This document shows positions 1 through 11,787 of a stretch of DNA of 64,000 bases, in pieces (within the stretch, counting starts at the first letter, position 1; each line of letters opens with the position of its first letter). The position numbers were made by a program, and so were the translations under genes. The notes under the pieces are model-generated. The model made no database searches and was not told the origin of the DNA. It worked only from the letters and a program-made list of their open reading frames with translations. The stretch lies in assembly GCF_010183535.1 (NCBI RefSeq), contig NC_071331.1:10354001-10418000 (forward strand), given 5' to 3'. The DNA is from Caenorhabditis remanei. Lineage: Eukaryota > Nematoda > Chromadorea > Rhabditida > Rhabditidae.

Positions 1-258
1 GAATAATTTTTACCCGAACTTATTCTCAGTCTGAACTTATTCTCAGTCAAACCACAAATTCAAAATGTGGTTCAAAACGGACCAGGCCGTGTGATGTCTG
101 ATTTTTTTCCATCGGCATCATTCGTACAGAATATCATTCTAAACAAAAAAAAAAACTCTAACAGCACGTTGAAACATATATTTTATATAGTTTGCTCTTT
201 CCTATCACAACACTGAACATTTTAGAGTTTTGAAAAGTTTCAATAATCAAAAACTCAC

Positions 259-3065
259 TTGACATGCAGATTCCTTTGCTCCACAAAAAGTGACGCCTCC
301 TGATATCCTAACGGTTTCTTCACCAACTTCTGAGATCTTAGACACAACAAAGCCATCGTTCCGAACAAATACTCCACATTCACGTTCTTCACTGAAGACG
401 TTTCCACTGGGGGTAAATTACATAAAACATGTTTCAACTCCTTGGTTGTCAGAAATAAATTCATGTAATGTCTCTTGCTGTCTTCACTTAATTCATCACA
501 TTTTGTCAGTGCAATGAGAATTGGTTTCTTGGTTTTCGATATTGATTTGGCGATGTTCAAGACATGATTCGAGTGGAGTGGGGAGTCCTTGGACACGGCA
601 CATGCTAGGATAAAGCCGTCGACGTTGAACTTTCCATCAGGGAGGAGGTGTTGGGGGAATTCAGATTCCAGACCGAGTTGTTCCTGCAAGAGATACAAAA
701 TTACCTATTGTAAGTCGAAATAGACTTTTTGATATACTAAAATCTATTTGTATTGTTTTTAATATTTTTTTTTGAAGATAGAGAGCTTACATTTTGTGCC
801 TCCATTATCAGAAACCAATTTTATTCATTTAAAAAAATGGCTGATTCACATTGTGTTTAAAACAGTTTTTGATACAAAAGTTCAATCCAAAGCGTCAGAG
901 AAGTTTGTTCTTTTATCGAAAAATCAACATTCGATGTCATTGACCATCCTACTATTTAAAAAATATTTCAATCTACAAATAAGAACAATCTGAAACAGTC
1001 AAATGCTAACTCACTTTCTGTATATACATCAACTTGTCCCGACTCTGTAAACTCGTCCTGCTGCATCTCTGACTGTAGTTTTCAGATTTCGAACATCCAG
1101 CGATGGTTTCGAACGTTTCGTCATCCAGGAATTCTGTAAATTAATATAAAATTCGGTTTCATACTGATTTGAAAGTCAGTGAAATATTGAAATAGGTGTT
1201 TCATGCGGAGTTGATTGCTAGATTGTTTTTGGTCAGTGAGATACCAAAGAAAGGGTTTCGCAGTGCGCTAACTTCGCACTAACTAAAAAAAAAGACAAAT
1301 CAGTACTGCGTTGATTTTTCGATTCCTAGAACGAACTATCTTGACGCAAGTTTATTCCTATGAAACTGTTAGCAAATACAGTAATTTTTTTTGAATTTTT
1401 GCAATATGCTTTGAGAAAAAATTTTCCGTTTCGCTGATGTGTGAAATCAAACTTTATTAGATGATCACTCAATGGGTTATTTGTAAACTTTATAACAGTA
1501 CCAACCCTTTGCATAACAGGGACTTGTGATCCGTGTTACCGATTCCTAGCCAACAAAAAAAACGGAAAGTTTACCAGAAAATTTAAAAATTGGCACGGTG
1601 AAAACTTCTTTACCATAACCATAAAGACCAACTACCCTGTGGCTTTCTGTTTCAATCACAGCTTTTATGATACTAACCTTCTAAGTTCTCAATACGGACA
1701 TATCATACAAAATTTACATTGTAAATCCATCTAACTGAAGCTTCTCCTCATTTGGTGATTTTTCAATTTTTCGGTTTCAGTTAAGTCTCGATTTTGAGTT
1801 TCATGCATAATGTATGATAAATGTTCCACGGCTTACCATTGGCACTGGGTCTGGGGATGAGTACTGAAATCGAACGCGGTCCACTAGACATTGGCGGCAA
1901 ATTCAAATTTCAATTTTTCTCAATTAGAATGTTTTGATACGCAGCTTAATCGACCACTTTTGAGCCGATTTATATCCATTTTCACGAATTTTTGGCCGGT
2001 TTTTCGACTGTCTCGTGCCTTTTCCAGATCAATTCTATTAAAAAAAAATTTTAACTTTTATTAAAAAATTAATTTTGAATTTCGCGCTAAAATTTTCGGC
2101 GATTTCAGCGGAACGCGTTATTTTCAGTACTGCTTCTCCAGACCCCGTGCATTGACAAAAAGTTGAAAAACCCCTTACCTGTCTGCTCGGCGACCCGAAT
2201 GACAACACTTGGAGTTGAACCCTCTGGACAGTTCAACAAACGACTTCCCCAGTATAACCAATGGTCTTTGTTGATGACTGGACTACCGCAGAAGTCTATC
2301 TGAAAATTATAAAGAGTAGAGATTGGCTTCAATTGATAGTTGTATTCTTAAACAGAAAGTGTGAGACAGCGAATAATTCGAATTCAGCAGCATCGAAATG
2401 TTATTTCACCATGCAAACTTCGTAATCCGGTAAACAGGAAACGGATATTTTTTTCAATACGTTTTTAGATTATCCTAAAAACTACCGTTATGTTTTCAAC
2501 TTGTAATTGAAAGACCTTTTCCAAATGTGCTTGTATTATCGTGTTGAGCTTAAAATTACATTCGTGTAATTACTTTTCACAGAACCTGCTAATGAAGTGG
2601 AGCATTTGAAACCGCTCGAAAATATTTTTAGATAAAATTTTAAAAATATGTGTTCCTTCTAATCTAGCATTAGTTATTATCAATTTTTTATCAAAATTAT
2701 TTGTCGATGTATCCTCACACTACTGTCCATATGTGAAATGTGGATAAGGTAAAACCACATTGAAACGGAAAACTCGAAGGAAAATTTGCTTTTTTTTCAT
2801 TTTTACTTTTCTCTTTCTCAGCGCTATTAAACTATCAGTATGTTGAAATACTTACTAGTCAACTTTAAACACCCTCCCCCCTTACCTGTGACAAAACCGA
2901 TGAATGTTCTCTATGAAATTCATCTGCTGCAGGTCGGACGAATCGATTGCAAAGAAGAGATTTCCCAACTCCAGACGGCCCTTTGACGGTTTCCGAACCA
3001 CTAACACCAACCACGATCACATTGATTTCTTTGATTTTGTTTGAGGTTGAAGAGGAAGAAGACAT
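259..3065 (-). CDS. p190 RhoGAP-like protein, N-terminal GTPase part (partial, 4 exons)
   Basis: Exons on the minus strand: 3065-2886, 2299-2179, 1133-1015, 683-259; phases 0, 1, 0, 2 join cleanly, and the gene runs off the left edge. The visible 281 residues match the N-terminal pseudo/GTPase domain of p190 RhoGAP (ARHGAP35/GRLF1 family). Seen: P-loop GPSGVGKS at residues 29-36, the family stretch [15 protein letters not shown] right after it, KDHWLYWG in exon 2, EQLGLE opening exon 4, base-recognition TKCD at 200-203 and ETSS at 234-237. In this family the GTPase domain precedes FF and RhoGAP domains, which would lie beyond position 1; the full protein would down-regulate Rho in the cytoplasm. 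Start at 3065 lies 14 nt after a TTTCCAG acceptor, a possible trans-splice site. Introns of 331, 1045 and 586 nt are noncoding, and two carry piRNA-type promoters. Confidence 0.9.
991..998 (-). promoter_or_regulatory. Ruby motif (CTGTTTCA), 21U-RNA promoter 1
   Basis: Exact core on the minus strand in an intron of the p190-like gene. TAGT puts the predicted 5' U at 951, 40 nt past the core, so the 21U product would be 951-931. Confidence 0.65.
1647..1654 (+). promoter_or_regulatory. Ruby motif, 21U-RNA promoter 2
   Basis: Exact CTGTTTCA in the 1-kb p190-like intron, antisense to the host gene. CAAT puts the predicted 5' U at 1693 (39 nt). Confidence 0.65.
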
Positions 3066-3885
3066 CCACGATTTACATGCTGGAAATGAACAGTTTAAGC
3101 AGAACATAATGGAAAAAGTGAAGAAAGAAATGAAGAGGCAATGAAAAAGCAACATTTATCATTTTGCACAATTGGTCTGTGTAAAATAAAAATGAATGAT
3201 CAGTTGAGATTTGATTTTAATATTTGTGCGAAACAGTTTTGTACGTAATTATATATGAATTCACAGCAGTAAGATGATAGTTTTATCGATTTCAGAAATC
3301 TCATTAGAGAATTCAGCGAAACTAGTTGATATTGGATCATCGAGTCCATTTAATTTGAAAATCATTCAGAAAAACAAGGACAGATGAGTGAGACAACGAG
3401 TAACAAAAAGTTTTTCCTGAAAATTGAAGACAATTCTATAGGTTACCATAGAAGAGCACGTAATTTTGAGACGTTTGAAACATTAAATATCTTTCAAAAA
3501 CCGTTTAAAGACAAAACAACAAATAGTGAGAACGAGGTTCGACGTTTGTTTTAATTTGCAGCAGCAGAGTGGGGCGAGGAGTAAGGTCCGCAACAAAAAT
3601 ATTTAAAATCAGACAGACATAAGACAAACAACCAAAAAAAAACCATCCTAAAACATCCTAAAACATCAACGAAAAAATTTCAGAAACTGAGCAACACTCG
3701 ATTAATCCGTGACCTCCGTGGGCAAGTGACTGTCTTCAAAATTCAGTTGGAAGAACTTCAGTACAATTACTAGAAAGAAATTGAAGAAATCAAATGTTAT
3801 TAGTATTCCGAAACAGAAAAAAAAACTGTTCAAAGGCGTAAAATTGTACTGTGTACTCGTAATATCTATGCCAATCAGTTAATTT

Positions 3886-3893
3886 CTGTTTCA
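3886..3893 (+). promoter_or_regulatory. Ruby motif, 21U-RNA promoter 3
   Basis: Exact CTGTTTCA. The nearest YRNT (TGGT) puts the U at 3935, 42 nt past the core, at the loose end of the spacing range. Confidence 0.55.
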
Positions 3894-4248
3894 AAGAAGG
3901 CTGATCCCTTGAAAGTTCGAATAACAAAAGTTGGTTCTTATCAAAACGAAATTTTCAGATGATCGGAAGAGAATAATAAGACAGCGGAAAAGCTTTTCCA
4001 GAAACAAAAATGATGATTCGATCATGCGACAGAAAATCAATTTAAGAGAAGATAAAATTGAAAGGGTGAACGATCACTATAGAAACACTTGTCAATAATA
4101 GAAAACGCGAAACAGGAAAAAAGGATTTCACAACTGTTAAGGAGCAAGTAACCAACAAATAAGCAGTAGAAACTGTGAATTCCGCACACACTACATAAAA
4201 ATAAGTTAATCTAATATGTAGAGAAATTGAAACATGATGCAAATTCTA

Positions 4249-4256
4249 CTGTTTCA
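4249..4256 (+). promoter_or_regulatory. Ruby motif, 21U-RNA promoter 4
   Basis: Exact CTGTTTCA. TAGT puts the predicted U at 4297 (41 nt), product 4297-4317. Confidence 0.6.
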
Positions 4257-4613
4257 ATACTGCAGGAAATAACATGAGATTTAGTAAATGATTTAGTAAA
4301 CCATTCAAAAAAAATGGAGAGCCTCAATTTTAAATGATTCAAAAAGTTTAGAAAATAAAAAAGGAAAACGTTGTTAACAGTCTTTTGCCAGGAGACAAAA
4401 AATACAAAAATATTCTCGAAGTAAGATTTTGAATCGCCGAAGTAACAAGGTTCATAGAAATTTAAATTACGATTACTAGTTCCAAATATCACTCATTCGA
4501 GAAAAATTTAGGGTATCAATGAAAAAAAATCGAGAAAAATAGAAATGGCAGGAAGTTCTCTTTAAGCCCCAATTATCGTAGGAACAGAAATCCGTGAACA
4601 CAAAAAAGCTTAT

Positions 4614-4621
4614 TGAAACAG
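4614..4621 (-). promoter_or_regulatory. Ruby motif, 21U-RNA promoter 5
   Basis: Exact core on the minus strand. CGAT gives a U at 4575 (39 nt); an alternative TAAT gives 4572 (42 nt). Confidence 0.6.
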
Positions 4622-5577
4622 AAAAATTAAGAAACCCAGACCACGAGAATGAAATATTCACAGAATAATTTGAGAACGAGAGCGTAAATTATAGCGAACT
4701 AACCAGTTTATATGGATAATACTAGAATTAAATATGTTACAAATTAGGAATTTCTCCGCAAGTCTCGTTTAGATATGAATTATATAATTTACCAGTCGGT
4801 TAACGCAGCCTAACGGCTGCTCAACCTCCTTTTCTACACCACCCTTTTGGGTGTTACAGCGCCTGTGGCGTCTCTCAAATTGTTCAGAGTATCGAGGTCT
4901 CAGAATTTTCTCCTTCCCCTGGATCGTATTAATTTTCTTCACTTGCCGGTAGTTTTTGTTAGCTAAACAGCTCGTTCCGGTAGAGAAAAATTAAAACATC
5001 TCTTCTTTTCTGATACGATTTCGACAAATTTACTCAAGGACATTTCTACCCTGATCAAAAATGGATTTCAATATGAGCAGTTTTCAATTCACTATTCAGA
5101 ACTGTATTCATTTTTTTCTTTATCTAACATACTATTTTAAAAGAACAGGAACTTTTCTCCTTTTCTCCCTCCTCAAGAGGCGAGTGATCTTTCAAATATT
5201 AATGTCAAATTTCGGCGGCAATGCCGTCTCCCTCTATGAATATGGCAGACTAAGACCATGTTTTAACAAATCCTCATCCTAGAAGTTATTGCCATTTGAA
5301 GGTAATCGATCAACGACAAATTTACTTATTCACAAATCACCATCACTTTTTGAGTAATGTTTTTTTCATTCAATTTATTTCTATTAAGCTTCTGACTGTT
5401 GCAACTTCTTTAATAATGGAGACATATGAAGTCTCAGAATGAATTGTACTAAACACAGAAAATGACCAACTCCTTTACTGAAGCTTTGAAATTTGGAAAC
5501 TTTCCTATTCACATCTTTAAAAAATTAACTTAAAGTATTACTTTTAAGTTTTTGACTGATCGGCAGCAATGCCGCTT

Positions 5578-5598
5578 CCCCCCCCCCCCCCCCCCCCC
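5578..5598 (+). repeat. Poly-C tract, 21 nt
   Basis: Uninterrupted run of 21 C in otherwise AT-rich DNA. Its length is likely to be unstable in sequencing. Confidence 0.9.
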
Positions 5599-5842
5599 AA
5601 AATCTTTCAAAATTGTTTTTCATATACACGGAAATCTTCTCTTCAGTCTGGTTTGATCTGAAAAGTTTTGTTTCCTGAATTTTTTCTCTGAAAGACTTCA
5701 AAACTATTCTACATATTTCTAAGTTTAAAAGTTAGACAGCCGCTAAAAATGGAGTACAGTAATGGCTATAAATCAAACAACTTTGACCGTTTTCAGTTAA
5801 AATGTCCAACTTTGAAAGAGTGTCAAGAAAAAAAGACTATAT

Positions 5843-6436
5843 TGAAAACTCGAACGTCTCAAAAAACACTAAGACGTTCCTTAAACATTTAAGCACCTTT
5901 TAAAACACTTAGACATCCCTCAAAACATTTAAACGTTCTTTGGGGTCCTAAAACCGTTTAGATGTCCCATAAAATATTTAGACGTTCCTTGAAATCCTGA
6001 AATTTGCTTTAACTAATTAGTTGTCCAAAAAATATTCGGACGTCCTTTGAACTTTCAAAACCAAGAGATTGCTGTGACACCTATAAGTAGTGATTGTCTA
6101 AAAACAAAAACGTCTTTGAATCTTGGCACGGTTCTTAGGCTCCGCACACGGAAGTAGTGGATTTCTTAACACAGAAACATCAAGTTTAAAGTTATGGAAA
6201 AAAGTGCAAGCAAGTATCAGTGTGTCTCTGTTTTAAGGAAACCACTACTTCCAGGGTGCTGAGCCTTTGGAATTTCTTGGAGACGTCTAAACATTTTATG
6301 GAACTTTTAAACATTTTTTGGGACGTTTAAACATTCGAAAGGACGTTTTAACTTTCGGAAAAAAATTAGGTCATGATAGGACGTTTAAGTGTTTCAAGGG
6401 ACGTCTAAGTGTTTCATGGAACGTTCGAGTTTTCAA
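5843..6436. repeat. Foldback element built from GACGTTTAAA-like subrepeats
   Basis: The left end (TTGAAAACTCGAACGT) is the exact reverse complement of the right end. Each arm holds a degenerate 20-30 bp tandem motif of the form (g/a)acgt(t/c)taaacattt. Nearer the centre, GGAAGTAGTGG pairs with CCACTACTTCC around 6150-6250. No ORF. Confidence 0.75.
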
Positions 6437-7046
6437 AGGACATCTAACCTGGAATAAAGCCAAAAAATAGTTTGAAACCCACGCATTTTCTAGACGATTT
6501 GAAGAAATGAATTTATTTGAAGAATGAAAAGTTTCTATAACTATTTTTCCCGTGAACTCCTATTTCCCTATTTCGAAAATGGAAGGCAATGAAAGGCTTG
6601 AAAACCACGTTTTTTCACGTAGTGACCTATTTTCGAACTATTCTATCTAAAAAAAATAGACGGGCATCATCCGGGGAAAATTTCCAAGCGATCTGTGTAA
6701 GTTTCATTAAAAACGGTTCAGTACAGAAGGCGCTGGAGTCGGCGACAGACGGACAGACAAACGGATCTGCTGAATATTATTAGTAAAGATTGACGAAGAA
6801 ATAGAATTTCAAGTGAGCTGTGCGCAATTAATGTTCAAATTTGTCAACGCCAACTTCACTTTATAGTGAAAGAGAAAAATTTTAAACTTTCAGAAGTACA
6901 TATCTCTAAAATTTTTTTTACAGATTCAGAGAGCACGTATGTTAGTGAAAAACTAAAATGTTACACTTCGAAGTCAGAATGAGTTAGAAAATTAATTTGT
7001 CATGTGCCATAAAATTTTAAAATGGTTCAAAGCAATCCTTCAAACG

Positions 7047-7054
7047 TGAAACAG
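7047..7054 (-). promoter_or_regulatory. Ruby motif, 21U-RNA promoter 6
   Basis: Exact core on the minus strand, but no YRNT start signal at the usual distance. It may be inactive. Confidence 0.35.
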
Positions 7055-7303
7055 TTTTTTAACGCTGAAAAACTGAGAATCAGATAACGAGCCGTTAAAA
7101 ACGGCGAGTGTGCTCTAATGAGAAGGAAGTCTTTAACGACGTCATTCAAAAATAATGAGGCACTGATAACGTGCGAGAGTCGGTTACGTGTGGGCCAAGG
7201 TCAGTCGTGGGTCAGCTAGTAAGGAGCTTATACTCATTTTTGCAGACCTATTTTTAATGACCCATTAAAATTTCAAAGCACAATTTAAAATCAGTTAGTA
7301 ACA

Positions 7304-7311
7304 TGAAACAG
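7304..7311 (-). promoter_or_regulatory. Ruby motif, 21U-RNA promoter 7
   Basis: Exact core on the minus strand, just outside the 7316-7521 palindrome. TAAT puts the U at 7264 (40 nt). Confidence 0.65.
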
Positions 7312-7315
7312 ACTA

Positions 7316-7521
7316 ACTAGGGAAGGAAATGAAGTCAGTTTGGAGTTATGGGACGTAACCTTTATCATTGGAAAGCTAAGAAAACGCTGATTCCAAATAT
7401 ATGTTCAGTTATTTTCTTTCGAGGTCTGGTGAATATGTATTTGAAGTCAGCGTTTTCTTAGTTTTCCAATCATAAAGATTACGTCCCATAACTCCAAACT
7501 GACTTCATGACCTTTCCTAGT
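7316..7521. repeat. Palindromic MITE-like element, 206 bp
   Basis: Inverted arms of about 75 bp (7316-7393 and 7447-7521) match with few mismatches; ends are ACTAGG/CCTAGT, with a spacer of about 55 bp. No ORF. No clear target-site duplication. Confidence 0.8.
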
Positions 7522-8538
7522 AGTGAGTAACATGGGAAAATGTGTAATGATCGAAATAAAAGAGATCGGAACACTTAGAAAACTACCTAAAACAGATATA
7601 GAGAAATAGAAACAGAGGACTTATGAAATAGAAAAAAATAGAAAAAAGGAACTTTAACAGATTCCTAAAATCAAAATACCCCAAAATGACCCCAAATAAA
7701 TATAGAAATTGAAACATATTGTTGTGATTTCTCGAAATGAATTCGTTCATTCCGATATCCGAAATGTCTCTAATTTATGTGATCATCAAAAAGTGTAAAA
7801 GAATGCTCTCTATCTCCCTTTCTTCTCACTCAAATGTTGTAATCATCAAATAGAACAGAGAGCGAGAGAGTGGAGAGACGCAGACACTGACAGATAACAT
7901 TTAGTAGACAACTGTCGACACCCCGAAGGAAAGAACAGAAAAATTGTGGGAAAAAACGGAGGAAAAAGGGAAGAGAGAGAGAGGAAATGGAAACAATTGT
8001 GTATGTGTGCAAGTGTAGGGCAACAAATGGTTGATGTCACGGTGGCGGTGAGGAGAAGGAGAAGGAGAAGAAAATGATGATGGAGGAAATGGAGATGGGT
8101 GCGAGAACTAATGAACAAGTGTCACTTTATGTGGATGCTGTATTGGAATTTCACTGTTTCTTTACGATTCACTGAATTTATGATTTTTAGGAAACAAAAA
8201 TGTTTCAGCACCCCAGTGAAACCAACTAGAAAATTCGTTCTATAATATAACTCGTTTGATTTCTAAAATGATTCGAAATATTCAGTGCTACGAATAGGAT
8301 CACAAAATAAGAACTATTCTATGACTTATTCATGTTTTTATTAGCTACAAGAAACAGGAATCTGACTTCCGTTACTTTTTTTCAGGATTGTCACGGGCCA
8401 AAATCAAAAATATTCACCTTAAAAAATGAGTACCCACTTTTGAATCCGGGCTGACCGGGCCGGGAACGGCCAGAACTTTTGATAAGTCGGGTTTTTTCTC
8501 AAATTTAAAAACCATTCATCAGTGATTCACACTAGATT

Positions 8539-8546
8539 CTGTTTCA
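8539..8546 (+). promoter_or_regulatory. Ruby motif, 21U-RNA promoter 8
   Basis: Exact CTGTTTCA. CATT puts the U at 8585 (39 nt). Confidence 0.65.
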
Positions 8547-8793
8547 TTGTTTCCGTGTAACACAATTTTTTGAATGAGAGTCATTCTGGCAACTTCATCA
8601 AAATATAATAGAAATAATTGTGTATACTGGAAGGTGTACATATTTGTTAATCGGAACAACACTCACAAGTTTTGAACAACACGCTCAACACAGGAATTAA
8701 TTAGTTTGTCTAATTCACTATTACAACACTTGGAAAGATTTGAAATATCCATGGGAAACAACTAGAAAAGTTATCAAACTAATTGCTTGCAAA

Positions 8794-8801
8794 CTGTTTC
8801 A
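8794..8801 (+). promoter_or_regulatory. Ruby motif, 21U-RNA promoter 9
   Basis: Exact CTGTTTCA. The only nearby YRNT (CAAT) is 48 nt away, so the start is doubtful. Confidence 0.4.
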
Positions 8802-9097
8802 AAGTCTATATTTAACACGCTTTTTAGTATGGGTTTGGATTCGTCCAATTTCCTAGTTTCTTCGGAAAACAATTTCACTGGGTCAACTAATAATTTCATC
8901 AGCTCGTTGTTTCAAGATTATTCTGTAACAGGGCATTTTGTGGACCTGGGTGATCAAGATAGGATTTTAATCGATATGAATCTACTCTAATCACTAGACG
9001 TTTCTGAAGAAAATAAAAACACTAGCAGTAAAAATTTACAAGTTTTTGAAATTTGAAATTTAGCAAAAACTGTAATGAAATAATTGTCTATATTCCG

Positions 9098-9169
9098 CAC
9101 GGCCTCCTGCAGAGGCCCTCTCAAAGTACTGTGCGCAGTGCATTGAGAGGGCCTCCGCTGGAGGTCGTG
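9098..9169. repeat. GC-rich hairpin
   Basis: Near-perfect inverted repeat with arms of about 27 bp (CACGGCCTCC... and ...GGAGGTCGTG) around an 18-nt loop. Much richer in GC than its surroundings. Confidence 0.8.
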
Positions 9170-9950
9170 ATTCCGTTATATAAAAGTAGTACAATCAAAA
9201 AATATTTTTTGGAGAGAGCAATAGGAACATACTTTGCACGGAAACGCCATTCGACGATTTGAGCGAGTTTTAGCAAAAAGAAAACAATTGGAAGAGAGAA
9301 ATATCAGAGTCATCACATTTTGATTCATAGAATCAACAAAAATTAACAGTTATCAGGGCAATGAACGAAATCGATTTGCATGAATGAGTGATTATTTTTA
9401 TTTACCGTTTTATCACTTCCTCGTAACATAGTTTTTTTTTGTAAAAGTTACTTATTTAAATATATGTTCATATAAAACTGCTACCTTCAGAATGAAAACA
9501 ATAATCATGTTCCGGAAAGAAAACTTGGAAAAAACCCTCTTAATGAAGTAAAGTTTAGTGTTTCATGAATTTTTTGTAATTTTCATTCATATTTTGCTGA
9601 TTAGTACTATCATCAGCAATTTTGTTTCTATATTTGCTTTTTGGTATCCCAGACTGGCTCCCAATAGTTGTTCAATGAAATGAACAAAATTTTATCCTCA
9701 CTTCGAAACATTGAAACATTATTGAGACAGCATAACTCAATTTTCACTAGTGCCGTTTCAAGTATTTTGTATGAACTGTTTTTTGAATCAGAATATTACA
9801 ACCAGGAATCGAATTTCTAGAGGAAAAAAGGATAGATAGCAACAGATTTGAAATACAGAAGTTTTCAACTTTCTTTGCATAATAGACTTTGCAGAACAGA
9901 CAACAGATCAGTAGTGTCAAGTCATTGATAACCTGGACATAATTTGTTTC

Positions 9951-9958
9951 TGAAACAG
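9951..9958 (-). promoter_or_regulatory. Ruby motif, 21U-RNA promoter 10
   Basis: Exact core on the minus strand. CACT puts the U at 9913 (38 nt). Confidence 0.65.
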
Positions 9959-10367
9959 ATGTCAGTAAGAAAATGTTTCTGTGTTTCAATGTTTCTGATT
10001 TGGCTAAATTCACAAAGTTTAGGTCCAGCATGATTGTTAACGAAACAACACTCTAAAACATAATGAATAAGCAAAAGTAGAAATCCGTTTCTATGAATGT
10101 TCGAATAGATGTTCTCGAAGAAAAACTGATATTGTATTAATTTTAACAAACTGAGTAATCTTCCGGTAATGTAAGAAAATTAGGTGAGATTGTGAGTAGC
10201 AAGACTGGAGAAGCTACGGATGAGTCCAGACCGAGTAAAAAATAATTTCCTTTCCAATAGACCGGCGTATCAAATATCAAAATTGACCGGCTGTAAATTT
10301 CTCATAGTACACCAACGATACTAGATCATTATAGGAAATCTAAATTTATAGAAAACAACGGTTTCAG

Positions 10368-10528
10368 CTAAATATCTGCGTGTGAAAAATGACACTGATT
10401 TTGCCGAGCTGAACAAGAACAAAGTAAAAACTCAAGACAAGAATATGAAACCGCACCGAAAAAAATTCCCAGCGAGATCACTAACAACAAACGGAAGGTC
10501 AATCAACACGAGAAGCTTATCCCGAAAA
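10368..10528 (+). CDS. Candidate internal exon of an unidentified gene
   Basis: Open stretch between a GTTTCAG acceptor and a GTGAGT donor, reading KYLRVKNDTDFAELNKNK... and ending RSLSRK. It is basic and lysine-rich and I recognise no family. It ends in phase 0, which suits the candidate exon at 13306-13371, but no first or last exon could be found, so the gene model is incomplete. It may be a remnant. Confidence 0.3.
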
Positions 10529-11213
10529 GTGAGTCGCCCTTCTTCTTCTCTACTTACACTTGTTTTAACAAATACAAAAAACAAACAAGTATAAGTCCAA
10601 AAAGTAAATAGACGCCACACATTTCAACAGGTTTCTCTCTTTCTCTCTTCTTCCCATTTCGTTAAGATATGCGCGGAATGATGATGAGATAACAATCTAT
10701 GTATCTCCTTTTCTTCACACAGTAACGCGTGAATACATTACATTCGAAAAGGAGAGTATGTGGAATTGGAAGTGGAAGAGAAATGATGCAACAAGTTACA
10801 ATGAAAGGAAGGGGATGGAAGGGGGAAATACTAACCGTATTGGAACTGAAAGAACTGAATTTGGTCTAGCTGACAATCAGACGCCATCAAAACACACACA
10901 ACATAACTCTAGAACTCACATAAAAATGAAAATGCGCAGAATCAGCAATATTTTTTTCTTGGAGCTACAACCTGTAATCGTGCTTGTAATACTTTTCTTT
11001 TTTTTCTAGAAGTTAATGTCTGAGATTCCAAAGTTATGCCATAAAAATAATATCGGAGATTATACTAGCACAGTTATTTCTCTCCTGAATAGAAATTCGG
11101 TTTTACTGTTTTTTTCATGAAACAAAAAGAAGAAGATAACGTAAATCGATTAATTGAAGAACCCGTGTACAATTGGAACACCTCCAGGAACTTTTCAATT
11201 ACAATTTCACAAT

Positions 11214-11595
11214 TTTTTGAAGGGGCTGCGGTATTCCAAAAATCGAGATTTTTTGATATGGATCGACTCAGAATTTTGTAGAAAAGAGAAAAGTCTCTTG
11301 GGTCCAGGTCCGAAAATTTGTCTAAAACGAGTTATGAGGCCTCAAAGTGTCAAAAAAGGGCCTCTCGTCGTGAAGATTTGCGTTATATTTCTAAATTTTT
11401 TCATGTTCGCGGCGAGAGAATTTTACTTTGAAAATAAGGCAAATCTTCACGGCGAGAGGCCCCTTTTTTGACAATTTGAGGCCTCATAACTCGGTTTAGA
11501 CTAATTTTTGGACCCGGCTTCAAGAGACATTCTCTTTTGTTTAAAATTCTGAGTCGATTCATATCAAAAATCAATTTTTTGGAATATCCCCCTTT
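11214..11595. repeat. Foldback element, 382 bp
   Basis: Arms 11214-11380 and about 11430-11595 are inverted copies (for example ATGAGGCCTCAAA and its complement, and GGGCCTCTCG / CGAGAGGCCC). The short ORF across the left arm is a by-product. Confidence 0.75.
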
Positions 11596-11779
11596 AAATT
11601 GTTATCCAGAATTAACAACATTTTTTTTATCTAGCATGTACAAATGACCTGTGATCGAACCTGGAATATTTTTACTTTTTTCCAGAAATTAATGACTGAG
11701 ATCCTGAAATTATGCCATAAAAAAATACTAGAATCGAAATGTAAACGAACACAATTGTTTTCCTTCCCGAATAAAAATA

Positions 11780-11787
11780 CTGTTTCA
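11780..11787 (+). promoter_or_regulatory. Ruby motif, 21U-RNA promoter 11
   Basis: Exact CTGTTTCA in the second copy of the segmental duplication. The other copies read CTGTTTTA at the same place. CATT puts a U at 11830 (43 nt). Confidence 0.45.

Larger units (their letters stand above)
3567..4720 (+). pseudogene. Decayed coiled-coil protein gene fragments
   Basis: Short stretches read as lysine/glutamate-rich coiled coil but are broken by stops and frame changes. About 3684-3800 reads KLSNTRLIRDLRGQV..., then LEELQYNY, a stop, and KEIEEIK. Near 4027-4100 a fragment reads RQKINLREDKIERVNDHYRN before stops. About 4600-4680 reads KLIETEKLRNPDHENEIF. No intact ORF remains and the parent family is not recognisable. 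It could also be chance in A-rich DNA. Confidence 0.3.
4721..10367. other. Gene-free AT-rich interval
   Basis: No ORF here has homology, splice context or coding character that I recognise. Apart from the small-RNA promoters and foldbacks listed separately, there is a GA-rich stretch at about 7840-8100, and the short motif cgg(c/a)GCAATGCCG followed by a pyrimidine run, seen at about 5212 and again before the poly-C tract. Confidence 0.6.
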
